A stretch of DNA of 64,000 nt from Combretum micranthum (GCA_024138025.1 JAMXBD010000399.1:62001-126000), one strand, 5' to 3'; counted from the stretch's first letter, positions 22,590-35,320 are shown. Notes: generated by a model not told the origin, from the letters alone. Made by a program: numbers and translations.

Positions 22590-23045
22590 TACTTCACTTA
22601 TAAGTTTTGAATCAAGACTGTATGTAAGAAAAAAAAAAGTAACTAACTACTAAACTATATTTATTATTATATCTCTTTTTTTAGTAAATTATTATACCAC
22701 TTTTTGTTCTTTAGATTATTCACAAACTATGTACATTTTTTCTGTCTTAAAAAAATCAATGTTTTTCCAAGCATGGGAGGTTAGAGCATATCAATTACCT
22801 AAACTTACACTTATAAGATTTGAAGCAAGACATTTGACCAAGAAAAAAAAAAAACGAATTAAGACTTTATGTTTGTAAAAATAAGTACCTAACCATTGAA
22901 CTATATTTATTATTATATCAATTCTTTTTTTACTGAACCATTTATCTTTTTTTGTTCTTTTAAATATACATATACTATGTACATTTTTTTCTTAATTTCA
23001 AAAATTTAAGATTTTCCAAGCATGTGGAAGGTTGGGCCTATCACC
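22590..23045 (+). repeat. Two-copy tandem duplication (about 215-240 bp units)
   Basis: The copies at about 22594-22803 and 22808-23045 share CACTTATAAG, an A run, ACTATATTTATTATTATATC, ACTATGTACATTTTTT and TTTTCCAAGCATG. The second copy has an extra 25-30 bp after its A run. The unit is of unknown origin. Confidence 0.75.
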
Positions 23046-23375
23046 TACCTAACAAAACACCTATAATCTAGAGTTAATATCCAAACCTTTGATTCATAAA
23101 ACTAATAAAGATAAACTTGATATTAGTTATAGAAAACAAATTGTGGGAATAATTAATGAAAAGATGAAAATTCTATTGCATCCATCATTAAGATTTTAGT
23201 AAAGATATATTAATTACAATCTCTGATAATAGATAGTCTTAATTAAATCATTAATATAAATACTACTGACATCATGAATTAAGTTTATATCAATTTCATG
23301 GTTAGCTAAATAAATAAAAAGAGAATTGGAAAGGAGGCACAAACTTAGGTTGGTCTGATGGTCGTGAGTTAAGAG

Positions 23376-23998
23376 TAAGGCTGCAAACGAGTTGAGCTGC
23401 TTATGAGCTACACAAGCTTGGATCACTTTAGGCTCAGCTTGACTAGAGCTCAATTAGTATATGTGCCGAGTTTAAGCTTTGCTTCAGGCTCTCAAGCTAG
23501 TTCGTGAACAGAATCATTTTAGGCACAAGATAGGCTTATTAGTAGGCTTGTTAACTAGCATGTTAAAAAGCTCCTTAACAAATTTATAAGTTATATATTT
23601 ATGATATATTAATGTATAATTAATATAACAAACTAATTTCTACTTAATATATATGCATATATATTTAGCAACTCTTATACATTATTTTTAGATTTTAAAA
23701 AAATAGAAATTGGATTATTTAAATGAGTCGAGCCCGAGCTTTAACTTTGAACTTGTTAAAAACTTGTTAGGTTGGATAAAAAGCTCGGCTCAGCTTAAAC
23801 TTGAGCTCGATTAGTAAATGAGCCGAGCTTGAGGTTGAAATAAATCTTATTGAGTTAAACGAGTCGAGCTCTAGATTTTATTCTCGATAAAAAGTTCGAC
23901 TCGAGCTTGAACTCGGTAATTTATAAACGAGCCAAGCCCAAACCTTCATTGGCTCAGCTTAGTTCGGCTCGGCTCGGCTCGGCTCATTTGTAAACCTA
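23376..23998. mobile_element. hAT-like miniature element with GGCTCG subterminal repeats (623 bp)
   Basis: The ends are TAAGGCTGCAAACGAG and the inverse of CTCATTTGTAAACCTA. Flanking 8-mers are GTTAAGAG and TTTAAGCG (6 of 8 match), a worn hAT-type duplication. Both ends are packed with short repeats (GAGCC/GGCTC) in inverse orientation, while the centre is AT-rich and has no transposase, so it is non-autonomous. Confidence 0.65.
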
Positions 23999-25810
23999 TT
24001 TAAGCGGGTGTACCAGTGACTTGCTTAGAAAGTAAATAAAGAAGTGCTGCTATCTTTACAACCAAAACAAGAAGTAAAAATACAAGAAAACCAAAAGAAG
24101 GAAAAACTTTCCTTTTAATGCAAACTAATTAAAGTCCTGAATAAATGAGTATGTCTCACAACGCTTTCAAGACTTATAAATAAGACATTATTCATCAAGA
24201 AAATACAATCGGAAAATTGAAAGGATGATTTACCAAAATAAAAATTAAATAAGAAAGATTAGGTATCCCTAGCCTTCTTGGCAAGTTAGTGAACCGTGCT
24301 ATATTGTTTCGTTCAATCAGTTGACTTGTAATTATAATGCCTATGTCATTTTGCATTGGATTATTTAATTTAATATTATAAGAAAACTGCAGAGTAAAGA
24401 TTAAGTAACAGGTTTCTAGAGAATACAAAGGTAAGTGGTTATATTGCCTGTGGATAATGGACTAATGCCTATAAAACTATTAACATTGCATCTATTGTTT
24501 GTGCCTAACTATTTGACCCTATGGCTTGTTACTAACGATATGGTGGCTACGAAAACTTAAAAATTGGACCACTTGAAGGATATAGTCAACAACTTAGGCG
24601 CAAGTGCAACTAAGCGAGTCATCAATAAGAGAGAATCAGGGCTAATATAGGCTAGCTAGATGTTGTAAGAGAGAATATTAATGGGTGATTTTCTTAGTTT
24701 TACCTTTAGTTTTTACTATAGTTTTAAGGTTACTATTGAATGAATACTAAACCTAGATTAGAGCCTAACGAATTGTGAGTGTCAATCTGCTTCCATCCTG
24801 ACACAAAACTTGATTTGATTGAACAAAAATTTGATCTTATCACGAGATAGAGATAAGATTTCTTTGATTTCAAACGTTGCTTAAGCTCCCTAAAAAATAT
24901 TCAAAATGAAGACACTATGAAGCCTAAATATGTGGCAGGGAAGACCCAGTCATCACATACAGGGAATGTTCTTGATATTTTGTGGACTCCATCAAACTTT
25001 CTACTAATTATACCTTTTGCTAAATTAGAGATACCTAATAGAGGACACTAATTAATAGATTCACAAAATTTTGAAACTAGATACTAGAACATAGGAGTTT
25101 TTCTTTTTGGCCATCATACGAGTTAAACATTGTTTAAAAAGATAGACGGATGAAATAGGATTTTGACTAGGGAAATAGATAAATTAATGTTTAGATGATG
25201 GAGTTCTGAGTTTGAGATTTGATTCGAAAATTTAAAGGTGGATTTTATAAGCTTAGTTTAAATTCTACTTGTGGTAGTATTTGATGGCGTTAGATTCAAC
25301 TCAATTAAACTTATTTATATTCAATTCATCTAAAAAATAATTATTTTAATTAAAATAATACTGAATAATTAAATTCAACTCAGCTTCAATCACTATAAAA
25401 TACATATACAAGCCAATTAGATTTGTGAGCTAGTTAAACTGAAAAATATCAAACTCAATTTTTTATATTGTTTGAATCAAAACTTTGTATATGCTAAACA
25501 TCATCTTAAAGGTTTGGGTAAATGAGCTGGATCACGACAATAGTAGAAGAATAATATTGATGATATTCAACAGCTATAAGAAGTTCATAAATCAAGAAAA
25601 TGGTTTTTAAAAAGATAGATAGAAATGATATTCCCCTTTCGGCCTTTCCCAATGTTAAGTGCCTTCATCTTCTACTATTATTTGCCAAAAGTTATTATTA
25701 TCTGCACCGTTTTAATATTATTATAAATAATATAAAATAACACAAGAGGATTGATGTCGAAGTAATGAAAGGTGTATTGCTGAATTTTTCTGCAATTATA
25801 ACTCTAACAC
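23999..25810. other. Gene-free stretch
   Basis: No coding sequence or element boundaries recognised. The patch at 25260-25490 has repeated CTCAATTAAA/TTCAACTCA words that might be an eroded miniature transposon, but I cannot define ends. Confidence 0.4.
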
Positions 25811-26240
25811 TATGTTTGGCATGGGAAAATTAGGAGGGAATGATTAAGAGAGAAAGAGAATGAGGGAGGATTGAATTCCATCTTCTTGTTTGTTTTGAGA
25901 GGAAAAGAGGAGGGGAGAGAAAACAGATGTAATATTTTTTATGGGTTTCATCACTTTTTTATTTCCTTCAAAATAGAGAGAATTAGGAAGAAAATATTTT
26001 TTTTTTAAATTACTCTTATGCCCTACTTTTTAAAATTACTTATTATCTTTTAGGAGTATATAAGCAATGTATTATTCATTGTATTTTGTGTTTTGTAATA
26101 ATTAAGATTAAATTCATTTTCCTCCCTTTCATTATCTAAACATATAAAATAATTTAAATCTCTGTTAATTCATTCCCTCCACGTTGTTTTCTTTCATAAT
26201 CTTTCTTTTTTAATTCATTCCATCATACTGAACAAACCTA
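25811..26240. mobile_element. Possible miniature inverted-repeat element
   Basis: The left end TATGTTTGGCATGG and the inverse of the right end (TAGGTTTGTTCAGTATG) are similar. The interior is purine-rich near the left (GAGAGAAAGAGAATGAGGG) and pyrimidine-rich near the right (TTAATTCATTCCCTCC), as in fold-back miniature elements. No matching target duplication was found, so the call is tentative. Confidence 0.4.
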
Positions 26241-27959
26241 AAAGATAAAGCATATATTTTTAATTTTGGCAGACATCTAGTACAAAGAGAAGAGAAGCAT
26301 CCAATGCATGCATAATGTATGCTTTGAAAAATTTGATGATAGTTGACACTATCATATTTTTTTTTATTGGATTTGTTCTGTATTTATCTTAATAGTTACA
26401 CATTGGCTGGACGGTTTGCACATGGAATCATGAAAGTTACATCTTTCTGTGGACAGGTAAGGTAGAAGGATAGCGTCGTAGAGAGGGTGTCCACCACTTT
26501 TACCTACCGAATGTCCACGCAATCCTTAAAGCCGTGGGAAGTTGGTTTTTTATTTTATTTTATTTTATTTATTTATTTATTGTTTTTATTTTTATTTTGG
26601 GCCGAAGCTCTCTCTCTCAAGTCGTTGGAAGTTGGAACCCTTCTTTCCATATTTTTTCCAAATTTTATTTTATTTTTTTAGTTCCCTGATTTCTTTATTA
26701 CAAAATGTGCAATTGTGCATGGACTTACTTTGATGTACAGACTACACACTCATTTTTTTTTTTAAATTTATCTATGTGGTAACATAATAAGAGATATAGT
26801 ATAGTCAAAATGATCTCTCGTGTATAAAATATAAGTTGTCTTATTTAGAAATTTGAATAAAAAAAATGAGGTTATTTTAATCCCTACTATCGACTACATC
26901 GTCCACTAGTAAATTTCTAATTGAATTCTAACGTCAATATATTCAGATTTTCAATCCTTTCAGCTTTTGCCGAATTTGAACGTGTACATTGACTACAAGC
27001 TAAAAGAAGTTAATGAGGTGAAAACTTGACTGAGTTGCAAGCACATCATTTAATGGTTGATCCGTATGTGCTTAAAACTCCGTACATTTAGAATTGAGCA
27101 TTTGAAATCCTCAATCTTCAAATTTTAGGTTTTTGATCTCTCATGTAAATATTTTTCCCTTGGATATGCTCTTAAGATGCATGTGAATAAATTAAAATAG
27201 ATAAAATATAATACAAGTTAAGAATAAAAACTATCATAAAAGTTATATGTATATTTTTTATTTACTTATTATGATTATTGTCATTAAGTCTCATTTATAT
27301 AAATGGATGTATTAAAATGTAAAAGCTGACAAAGTGACAAAAAAATCAACAGTTGACTTAAATAACTTTTGAATCATTTGTGATATAAGAAAAGCTCTTT
27401 TAATTTAAGGAAAAATGTACAATCTGACATATAAATTTTGACGAAATGGTCAATTATGTATCTAAACTTTAAAAAGTCCTATTTTATATCTATTTGAACT
27501 TCTTATGCCCCTAAACAGTATCTCCCCTTCGTTGCCTCTTTAAGTAATAAACATGTCTTAGACAGTATTTTACGGTGTTAAGCAGGGTAGTGTTTAGGGG
27601 TACGAAAAGTTCAATTGGATATTGTTGATGGTCTATTCTAGAACATAGAGCCGCTAAAGCCCGACCCAAAGCACAAGTGGAATGGACTAATCTATTTGGT
27701 CCATGCTCTATTAGTGAATTGCACGATGAGCTGCCTGATCTTAATGATAGTTCAAAAGTTTCTTGGTCATCTTTGCTTCGCTCGTCGTTTGACATTGATA
27801 ACTTAATCAGGCTAATCCTCAAATAGTGGAGTAGTAGGTCTATCCCATCTCCTCCATTCATAACCATTAATCGACCACTAGTCCATGACGTTTGTAACCA
27901 CTATGTCAGTCACTAATAAATACTTATCCACCACTTAAGAGATAGATAACGTCACACTT
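26241..27959. other. Gene-free stretch
   Basis: A TTTTA/TTTA microsatellite lies at about 26548-26582. A 118-codon minus-strand frame (27867-27511) begins with a plausible ATG but resembles nothing I recognise and lacks neighbours of a gene; it may be chance or part of the following element's upstream LTR. Confidence 0.4.
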
Positions 27960-29279
27960 AACTATTTGCTCTAACTCAATTTATAGGCTTATTATGATAA
28001 TCTTTGACTTAACATCAGAGTGGCTATGCTGGGCTCATGCTCGATATGCCACCAATTGGGTTTTCGCCTTTGTAGGCTTTACATCAAACATCGATCTAAG
28101 CCAAAATCCCTAAGATCCAACCTTTATCGGTTTCAAGCAAGTGACATTTAGCATCGTCCATGGGAAGTTCTTACACTCTTATAGAAGTTTTCTCACCTCT
28201 CTTTCCAAAAAAGCCATAGCATTTCAAGAACTTAAAGGCTAGCACTCTAGCTATGTCATCTTGTACAAAAAAAAAAAAAAAAAAAACCATCCTTAGGTGA
28301 TTGCGCAGAAGACAACCTGAATTAGACTTCGGGTTCAACCTTTTCACAAAGTCTAGATGGCTCCCAGTATTTTTTCGACCTCTAATGGCTTTTGAGATTA
28401 GAACTGTTTGAGTTGCTTGGAAGACATGCTCTACCAAGAAGTAAAGCAGAATGTTGATATCATCAAGTGGAATAAGGAGTTGAACAATGTCTTAAAGAAG
28501 TGGAGTTGGGGCACAAAACTCTTAGATACATTTCAACAATGGCGAAATTCTACCCAGCAAGAAGAGAACTTCCACCTCTAGGAGGTAGTAAATACCCATG
28601 GCATTTTGGTAGGGTCTCAAATGTAAGTCCTCAATTATGATCCGAGAGTTGAGGAATTTATGAGGGTGTTTAGCTTGGGCATGTTGAGTTACGAGTGGCA
28701 TCAACAGAAGGTTTGTTCGTTGTATAGGCTGTCTCTAAAGGCGGGTCTAGCCTCTTGTGGATAAATTGGTTGGGAGTTGATGCCACTCTCCTGATGAGAC
28801 CAAGGCAGGCTGAAACCAATTGGTATAGTTGAACCTCCCAAACGTATGAGGGATCGTGGTAAAGCTAAGAGGGCACTCCTTATGAGAATGTGGCCTCGGA
28901 ACTGACTTGGGAAGTCAAAGAAGATTAGGTTGGCTCACCATTCAGATTAACAACAAACGATGCTTGGGGGATCGTCAAGCATCGCACGAGAACTCTTTAA
29001 GGAGTGAAACTCCCGTCCTATGACACCCATGGTGCTAGAAATCCTTCTATTGCCCTTATGACGTTGAAAACCCAAGCTAGAGACTCCTTAACTATGGATC
29101 TCCTCTTGTACCAAGGGAAGCGATTCGAAGATATGGCTTTAAAAGACACAGAGAAAGAAATCAAGAGGATGTCAGAGATTAGGAAAGTAAGAAGAGCACC
29201 CTGACACCAAAGGTAACTCAGATGTCGATAAAAACTTCCTTAGCATGATCGGTCATACAAAAGCCTTGGCCATAAGGCA

Positions 29280-29825
29280 TGAAACTGCCAACATTCAAAC
29301 TGTACAATAGAACAACTGCCCCAAAGGAACATCTCAGGAGATACAATGACCAAATGCTAGTGTTAAGCTTCAATGACACAATTTTCTACAAAGTATTCCT
29401 AGGAACACTAAAGAAGGCTGTTAATAGCTAGTTTCTCCAATTGGCTAACAGCTTAATCACATCATTGGAGGAGCTAGCAATAACGTTCAAGATGCATTTC
29501 ACAATCAGCTAACCCCTAAAGAAGGATATGTCATTAACTTTTCTAGTTAATTAAAGGAATGATGAATCCCTAAGAGACTATAACACACATTTCAACTAAG
29601 CCATGACCATGGTCGATGGCTTCATCCTCAATCTTGCTGTTCAAGTGGAGATTTATGGGGCCCGAAAAAATGAAAGCCTCTTTTACTCCCTTGCGAAGAA
29701 CAAGCTTAAAACTTTTGAACTGTTCCAAGGATGAGCCAGCAAATATACCAGATGTGAAGACTTCATTGTTGTCCGAAACAAGATGAAGAAGTCTCTAAAG
29801 GACCAAAAAGCCGAAGGATAGGTGA
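29280..29825 (+). pseudogene. Tat-type gag (capsid) remnant
   Basis: One frame reads KLPTFKLYNRTTAPKEHLRR, then TLKKAVNS, LEELAITFKMHF, NDESLRDYNTHFN and LFYSLAKNKLKTFELFQG. These are the successive capsid blocks of plant Tat-lineage gag: the target-domain start, the stretch before the FxxHF-like motif, the NESLRDYxxRFN motif and the SLAKxxPKT motif. Several stops interrupt it (after VNS, before PLKK, within N-R). It lies upstream of the protease remnant in the same orientation, as expected. Gag would form the particle; this copy cannot. Confidence 0.75.
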
Positions 29826-30279
29826 AAGAACGCATTTACCTTCCTTCGAAAGAAAAAGAAGGATCAGCACCCCAAGGAAGGAGGCCTCAAAGGAAAGGGA
29901 GATTCTTTGACTCCATCTTCTTCCCCCTCAAAAACCCTAGGAAGACATTTTCTTGCACCTTAGAAACTCAAAAATCTTACTTGAGCCATCCAAAATGCAC
30001 AACAACTCAGTTAGAAGGGACACTAGCAAGTACTAAGACTACTACTAAGATGTAGGGAAAAACACTAATGATTGTTTCTAGTTAAAAGTCACCCTCCAAG
30101 AGGCCCTATAGAAAGGACTCTTATAGTAGTAAATGACCAACCCGAATAATGCCATAGAAAGACTGAATCAATAAAGGAGGAATGATCACCAACAATTAGC
30201 AGTCCAACGATGCCGGCCGATGAGTAGTAAATACTATTATCGGAGGACCACACCCCATTATCCTCTCTTAGTTTTTCAG

Positions 30280-30790
30280 AAATGACAAAGGAAATGAGGT
30301 AATGCTTCTTATAAAAAGAGAAAAGATCAATATGACCCTTGAAGTCACCAATGGCAACTTAGAGGATGTTCAAATACCACACCAAGATGCCTTGTCATAA
30401 ATGTACAAGTAGCAAGCTTTGATATAATGAAGATTTTGGCCTATACCGAGAGTAATGTGGGCATCATCTTTGGCCACGACTTGAATAGGCTTCATAATTA
30501 TAATATTAAAAAAAAAGACAAATCATATAGACATGAAATCTTTGGATTCAATAACCAGCCATTTAAGGTCGGGGGGATTGTCACCTTACCGTTGAGATTA
30601 GGAGACAACAAGCACAAGGCCTAGAATGCAGTATAGTTCTTAGTAGTAGATAGTTGGTCGCCCTACAACATGATACTTAGCCAACCTTCCCTCTTCATCT
30701 TTTTCATGGTCCCCTCTTCGATCTACCTTAAGGTGAAGTTTCCTACCCCAAATGAAGTCGGCATATGCAAAGGTCATCAAGATTTTTCCC
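30280..30790 (+). pseudogene. Tat-type aspartic protease remnant lacking the catalytic Asp
   Basis: The frame reads ALVINVQVASFDIMKILAYT, with ESNVGIIF and GFNNQPFKVGGIVTLPL, then SWSPYNMILSQPSLF and NEVGICKGHQ following. In Tat elements the first block ends in a DxGSS active-site motif; here the aspartate position is tyrosine (LAYTESNV), so the enzyme would be dead even without the stop codons near 30620-30640. The downstream blocks (YN-I-GRPSL and GVxKGDQ equivalents) confirm identity. Confidence 0.75.
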
Positions 30791-31139
30791 ATAAATTGTA
30801 TGTTCGAGCCTTTGCAAGAGATGAAGTATAATAGATAGATTCATTCCTTGACTGATCGAATCAAAAGAAAGTCAATCGAGGTGAGAGGTAAGAAGAGTCG
30901 ACCAAATTGTCTAAGGAGATACTATTTGGTAAAGACCCTATCCTAGTAAAGAAGATCAACTATACGTTGTTGCAAAAGTTAAAAAAATGAACTAATACAC
31001 TTCCTTCATCTCAATAGCGACATCTTCACATGGATACCTCATTACTTGCCTAGAATTGACCCTAAAGTTATCACTCACATGCTTGATCAAACTAGTACAA
31101 CATAAATGACAACACTATATGGAGACCCAATAGGCCACC

Positions 31140-32050
31140 ATAGAAGAAGAGGTTCAGAAGTTGCTTAAAGAAGAATTCATCCGAGAAGTATGATATCCTA
31201 CACGACTTGCCAATGTGGTGATGGTGAAAAAGGCCAACTGAAAATGGAGGATTTGTGTTAACTACACTGACCTCAACAAGGTATGCTCGAAGGACTGCTT
31301 CCTCTCTTAAGAATAGACCAATTATTCGACTCTATGTCAGGACATACCCTACTAAGCTTCATGGACATCTATTTTGGCTACAACCAAATAATAATGAAGC
31401 TAAAGGACCAAGTGCATATGTCATTCGTTATGGACTTTAGCATGTATTGTTATAAGGTGGTGATGTTTGAACTAAAGAACATCAAGGCTTCTTACTAGAG
31501 TTTAATCACCATAGTATTCAAAGAACAAATTGGTTGAAACATGGAAGTCTACATAGATGACATGATCGTGAAAAACCCAAATCCCAAAGACTATCTCAAG
31601 ATATAGAAGAAACTTTTGATTGGCTAAAGTAATGCTGGATGATGTTAAATCCCCAAGAGTGCGTGTTTGGAGCATCCCTGTGATACATGGTCACAAAATG
31701 AGGGATTGAGGCAAGACTTAAGAAGATCAAAGCTATGCTAGACATGACCCCACCTAAGTTAGTTAACGGTGTCTAAAGACTTACCGGCAAAGTCGATTCA
31801 TATCCTAAAGCACCGATTGATGCTCCTAGATCTTCAAGATCCTCAAACACCTAGTAAACTTCAAATGGATCGAAGAATGTCAAAAAACATTTATAGAATT
31901 GAAGGAGCTCTTGACAACCCTGTCTGTCCTACTCAAGCCTGTCTCATGAGAAGAATTATTCCATTACCTGGCTATAAGCTCTCTAAAGTTCGCTGCAATA
32001 AGTTTCCTAAACCCCGAACCGAGAGAATAAGGGATATTCAACACCAAGAG
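31140..32050 (+). pseudogene. Tat-type reverse transcriptase remnant
   Basis: Two overlapping frames give LLKEEFIREV, WRICVNYTDLNKVCSKDCF, RIDQLFDSMSGHTLLSFMDI and GYNQIIMKLKDQVHMSFV, then YCYKVVMFELKNIKASY and MEVYIDDMIVKNP. YIDD is the catalytic motif (YxDD). The spelling with STAGH-like and GYNQI blocks is typical of Tat-lineage RT. A thumb-like segment (LTGKVDSYPKAPI) follows near 31780. A frameshift lies near 31300 and stops occur at about 31495 and beyond. RNase H cannot be traced convincingly between 31850 and 32380. Confidence 0.8.
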
Positions 32051-32389
32051 GTTCTCGACATTGAAGAAGGTTCCACATAACCATGCTAGATCGACCCCAC
32101 AAAGGGTACCTGCAAGTTAGTACCCTCTCAAACGACAAAAAGGAGGTTAAAAAGCTTATGTATTGAATGACTAATTTTACACTCATAAGTGGTGTCTTGT
32201 ACAAAAGAGGCCATAGCTTGCCCCTCCTCCGATGCCTCAAAATAGAAGAAACGACCCTTACTTTGGAATAATTACACTCTAGGGAAGTCAGGTACTACGT
32301 AGCTGGCTATATGGTATACGTAAAATCCCTTCAATTTAGATATTGTTGGCTGACTATGAAAAAAAGACATAACTAAGCTGGCCAAGAGA

Positions 32390-33235
32390 TGTCCCTAGTG
32401 CCAAAAATATACCTCGTTGGCTTATGTAATGAGCAACTACCCTTCCACATCTCATCAGCCCATGGCTATTCACATAGTGGGGAATGGACAGCGGTCAATT
32501 ATTTTTCCAAATGGGAAAAAGTGTAAGCGGTTCCCAATATCACATAACAATCCACATAATACTTCATGACGAACCACATTTTGTGCAAGTTCGGTATGCC
32601 AAAAGTTCTAATAACTAATAATGGCACTCAATTCAACAACAACCGATTTAGAGAATTATGTCAATACCACCACATCACTATATGATATACCTTTGTCTCC
32701 CATCCCCAAACCAATGGACAAGTAGAGACAGGCAACTGCACTACTGCCAAGAATCTCAAGAAGATCGTCGACTGAGACAATTTAGGATAGACGAAACGGT
32801 TACCTAACGTATAAAGAGGGTATAGGACCACACATAAAACGCCTATTAGAGAAACTTACTATAGATTTCCCTTCAGCACGGAAGTGGTCCAGTCCATCAA
32901 ACTAGAATTCCCTACCTTGAAGACTTAAGAATTCCAACCAATGGTGAATGAGTTTGGATTATGGGCTAACCTCAACACCATAGAGGAACTCCATGACAAA
33001 GCCAAACAAAGACTCATGGCCTACCAACTTAAAGCCGCGTGATACTATGACAAGAAGGTCAAACATAAGGAATTCAACTTTAGCTACTTAGTATGCCATA
33101 ATTCAATTAATATGGGAGTAAGAAAAGGCTAAGGAAAATTGGCCCCTATTTGGGAAGACATGGTTCGAGTCATAAAAAACCTTGATAACAGCATCTACTA
33201 CCTATAACGGCTCAACGAAAGCCCATCCTCAAAAC
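32390..33235 (+). pseudogene. Tat-type integrase remnant
   Basis: Recognisable blocks are VNYFSKWEK near 32495, TNNGTQFNNNRFRELC near 32610, SHPQTNGQVET near 32700, and a C-terminal part with YRTTHKTPIRETYYRFPF, LHDKAKQRLMAYQLKAA and YYDKKVKHKEFNF, ending near SIYYL. The second catalytic acidic residue is changed (NNG where DNG is normal), while the glutamate block (QVET) is kept. No chromodomain follows, as expected for Tat. Stops at several points make it inactive. Confidence 0.78.
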
Positions 33236-33399
33236 ATGGAACATCGACAGCTAAAGGAAATGCTTTGCTTAAGTATGCAGTTGCATGTAACTTTGTGCCT
33301 CCTTCTTTCATCTTATTTCCATTAAAAATTTAAATTTTTAAACTTTTCTATGAAAAACATTATCGTCTCATAACATTTAACATTCTAAGTTCTATATAA

Positions 33400-33879
33400 G
33401 TGTTTGACCGAATGGGCCATAACTCTAGAGACCTACTGACCAAACCTCCTACGAATAGCACTCACATTCTTTAAGTCCCATATGAGAGTGTCCAATCGAA
33501 CTAATGATAACTTTGGGGACCTACCAACCAAATCACTTACAAACAATGTTCACATTCCTTAAGTTCGATGTGAGAGTGTCTGATTGAACAGACCATAACT
33601 CTAGGGACCCACTAACAGAGCCACCTACAAATAACTCTTGCATTCTTGAAGACCCTTGTGAGAGTGTCCAATCAAATGGACCGTAAATCTAGGGACCCAT
33701 TGATTAAGCCGCTCGCAAATAACGGTCACGTCTTAAAACTCTCTAAATCCTAAGTAAAGGTATCCAATTGAACAAATCATAACTCTAGGGACTCACCAAC
33801 TGACTCGTTTGTGAACAAGGTTCGCATCTTGAAATTCTTTAAGTCTCATGTGAGGCTGTTCGACCCAATAGATTGTACT
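33400..33879 (+). repeat. Tandem array in Tat 3' region, left part (88-96 bp units)
   Basis: Units marked by CATAACTCTAGGGACC-like starts at 33418, 33506, 33594, 33682 and 33778 give spacings of 88, 88, 88 and 96 bp. Each unit holds CCCATGTGAGAGTGTCC-like sequence. A hAT element splits the array at 33888. Confidence 0.85.
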
Positions 33880-33887
33880 TTGGCAAC

Positions 33888-34606
33888 TAGGGGTGTTCAC
33901 GGTTCGGTTAACCGATCCGTGGTCATATTTTTTTATCCTAACCGTAATAATCGGATTTTCAATATCCTGATCCTAAACTGATCCATTATGAACGGTTAAC
34001 CGCTTTAACGGTTAACCGTTTCTTTTGGTTAATTTTTTCGGTTTTCGGTTTTTAACCGTTTAGCATAATGGTTATACAAATTTTGTAGTTAATCATATTT
34101 TTTAATATGTCCGTAAAAAAATTAGAGTATTTTTTGTATAATTATATTAAAAACTATAAATTAAGAATATAAGACATGTAAAATAGTTGTTAATATATGT
34201 AGGTTCCATTAATATAATCATCATAATAGCTTTTTACTCATACGTTCTTATCAACCTTGATCAATTGAGCTCAACATAAAATCTCAATCAAACACCACCA
34301 TTCCAATTTTCAAACATATATGCATTTGTTTTTTCTTATATGAGTCATTCATTTTAACATAATTCATATTGATAATACTATAAAAATAATCATATGGGTA
34401 TATTATAAATTATATATATTTATAATTACAGATCGGTTAACCGAATCCATCGGTTTCTAGAATCTAAAAACCGAAACCAAAAATCGAAAAAATTAAAAAT
34501 GCTAATCCTAAACCGAAACCGATGGATCGGTTAACCGTTTTTTTCGGATTTGTTTTTCGATTTCGGTTCGGTTATCCTAAACATTCGGTTTTTTTGTACA
34601 CCCCTA
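33888..34606. mobile_element. hAT-type non-autonomous element (719 bp) with exact 8-bp duplication
   Basis: Terminal inverted repeats are TAGGGGTGTTCA and TGTACACCCCTA. TTGGCAAC flanks both sides (33880-33887 and 34607-34614), the 8-bp duplication of hAT transposition. Subterminal regions are rich in CGGTTAACCG palindromes. The centre is AT-rich with no transposase. It inserted inside the tandem array of the Tat element, so it is younger than that element. Confidence 0.92.
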
Positions 34607-34614
34607 TTGGCAAC

Positions 34615-35135
34615 TTATTAGCTAAGCCGCTTGTGAACAACACTCGTGTCTTAAATTCACCAAGTCCCATGTGAGGGTGTCCAACCGAATGGACTGTAAC
34701 CCTAGGACCTACCAATCGGGTCACTTACGTTCAATACCCACATCCCAAAACATCCTAAGTCCCATGTGAGCATGTTAGGCCAAAAGGACCATAACTTTGG
34801 GACCAACAGCCTTGGTCACTTACATTAAGCACCTGTGTCCCAAAACATCCTAAATCCCATGTGAAAATGTTAGGTTGAAAGGACCATAACTCCGGGGACC
34901 TACTAACTAGGTCACTTACATTCAGCACCTACATCCTAAAACATCTTAAGTCCCATGTGCGCACGTCTGACCAAAAGGACCATAACTCTATGACTAACCA
35001 ACAAAGTCACTTACGATTAGCACTTATGTCCTAAAACATCTCAAATCCCATGTGAGAATGCCCAACATACTAGACCATTGCTCTTTGGATCAATCGATTG
35101 AGCCATGCAATAGTTGACACTTAATCTTATCTTAA
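34615..35135 (+). repeat. Tandem array in Tat 3' region, right part (about 95 bp units)
   Basis: Unit starts at about 34695, 34790, 34885, 34981 and 35075 give spacings of 94-96 bp, slightly longer than in the left part. Words such as AAAACATCCTAAGTCCCATG and AGGACCATAACT repeat. Confidence 0.85.
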
Positions 35136-35320
35136 AAACCTAAATTTAAAAAAAATCAAAGTCCTACACTAGAACACTCGACTAAAAGGGTTGGGTAATC
35201 TAACGTAGAAGGATAACTTGTGGAATAATTAATTTTGAATTATAAGACAAAAAAAATCCATGATAAAATACGAAAATAGGAACAAGCATTTATTTACAAA
35301 ATAATGAAGTACAATAGTTT

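Larger units (their letters stand above)
27960..35140 (+). mobile_element. Decayed Tat-lineage Ty3/gypsy element
   Basis: Read on the plus strand it has an LTR end-like segment (about 27990-28145, with TTTGACTTAACATCAGAGTGG), a worn primer-site region (TTTAGCATCGTCCATGGGAA at 28147-28166), then gag, protease, RT and integrase remnants in order, and a long 3' non-coding region of tandem repeats. The spelling of RT and integrase motifs is that of plant Tat/Ogre/Retand elements rather than chromoviruses, and no chromodomain is present. Stop codons occur about every 20-60 codons, so this is an old copy. Neither LTR can be delimited; the 3' side runs into LTR I. Confidence 0.8.

Noticed and set aside
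22000..22600. Matrix attachment region or replication origin
   Set aside because: Very high A/T content alone does not support this.
25811..26240. Firm hAT or PIF/Harbinger assignment for the fold-back element
   Set aside because: The ends are only approximately inverse and no 3- or 8-bp duplication could be matched.
27511..27867. 118-codon minus-strand frame as a host gene
   Set aside because: No recognisable domain, no neighbouring exons or promoter, and it lies just upstream of a decayed retroelement.
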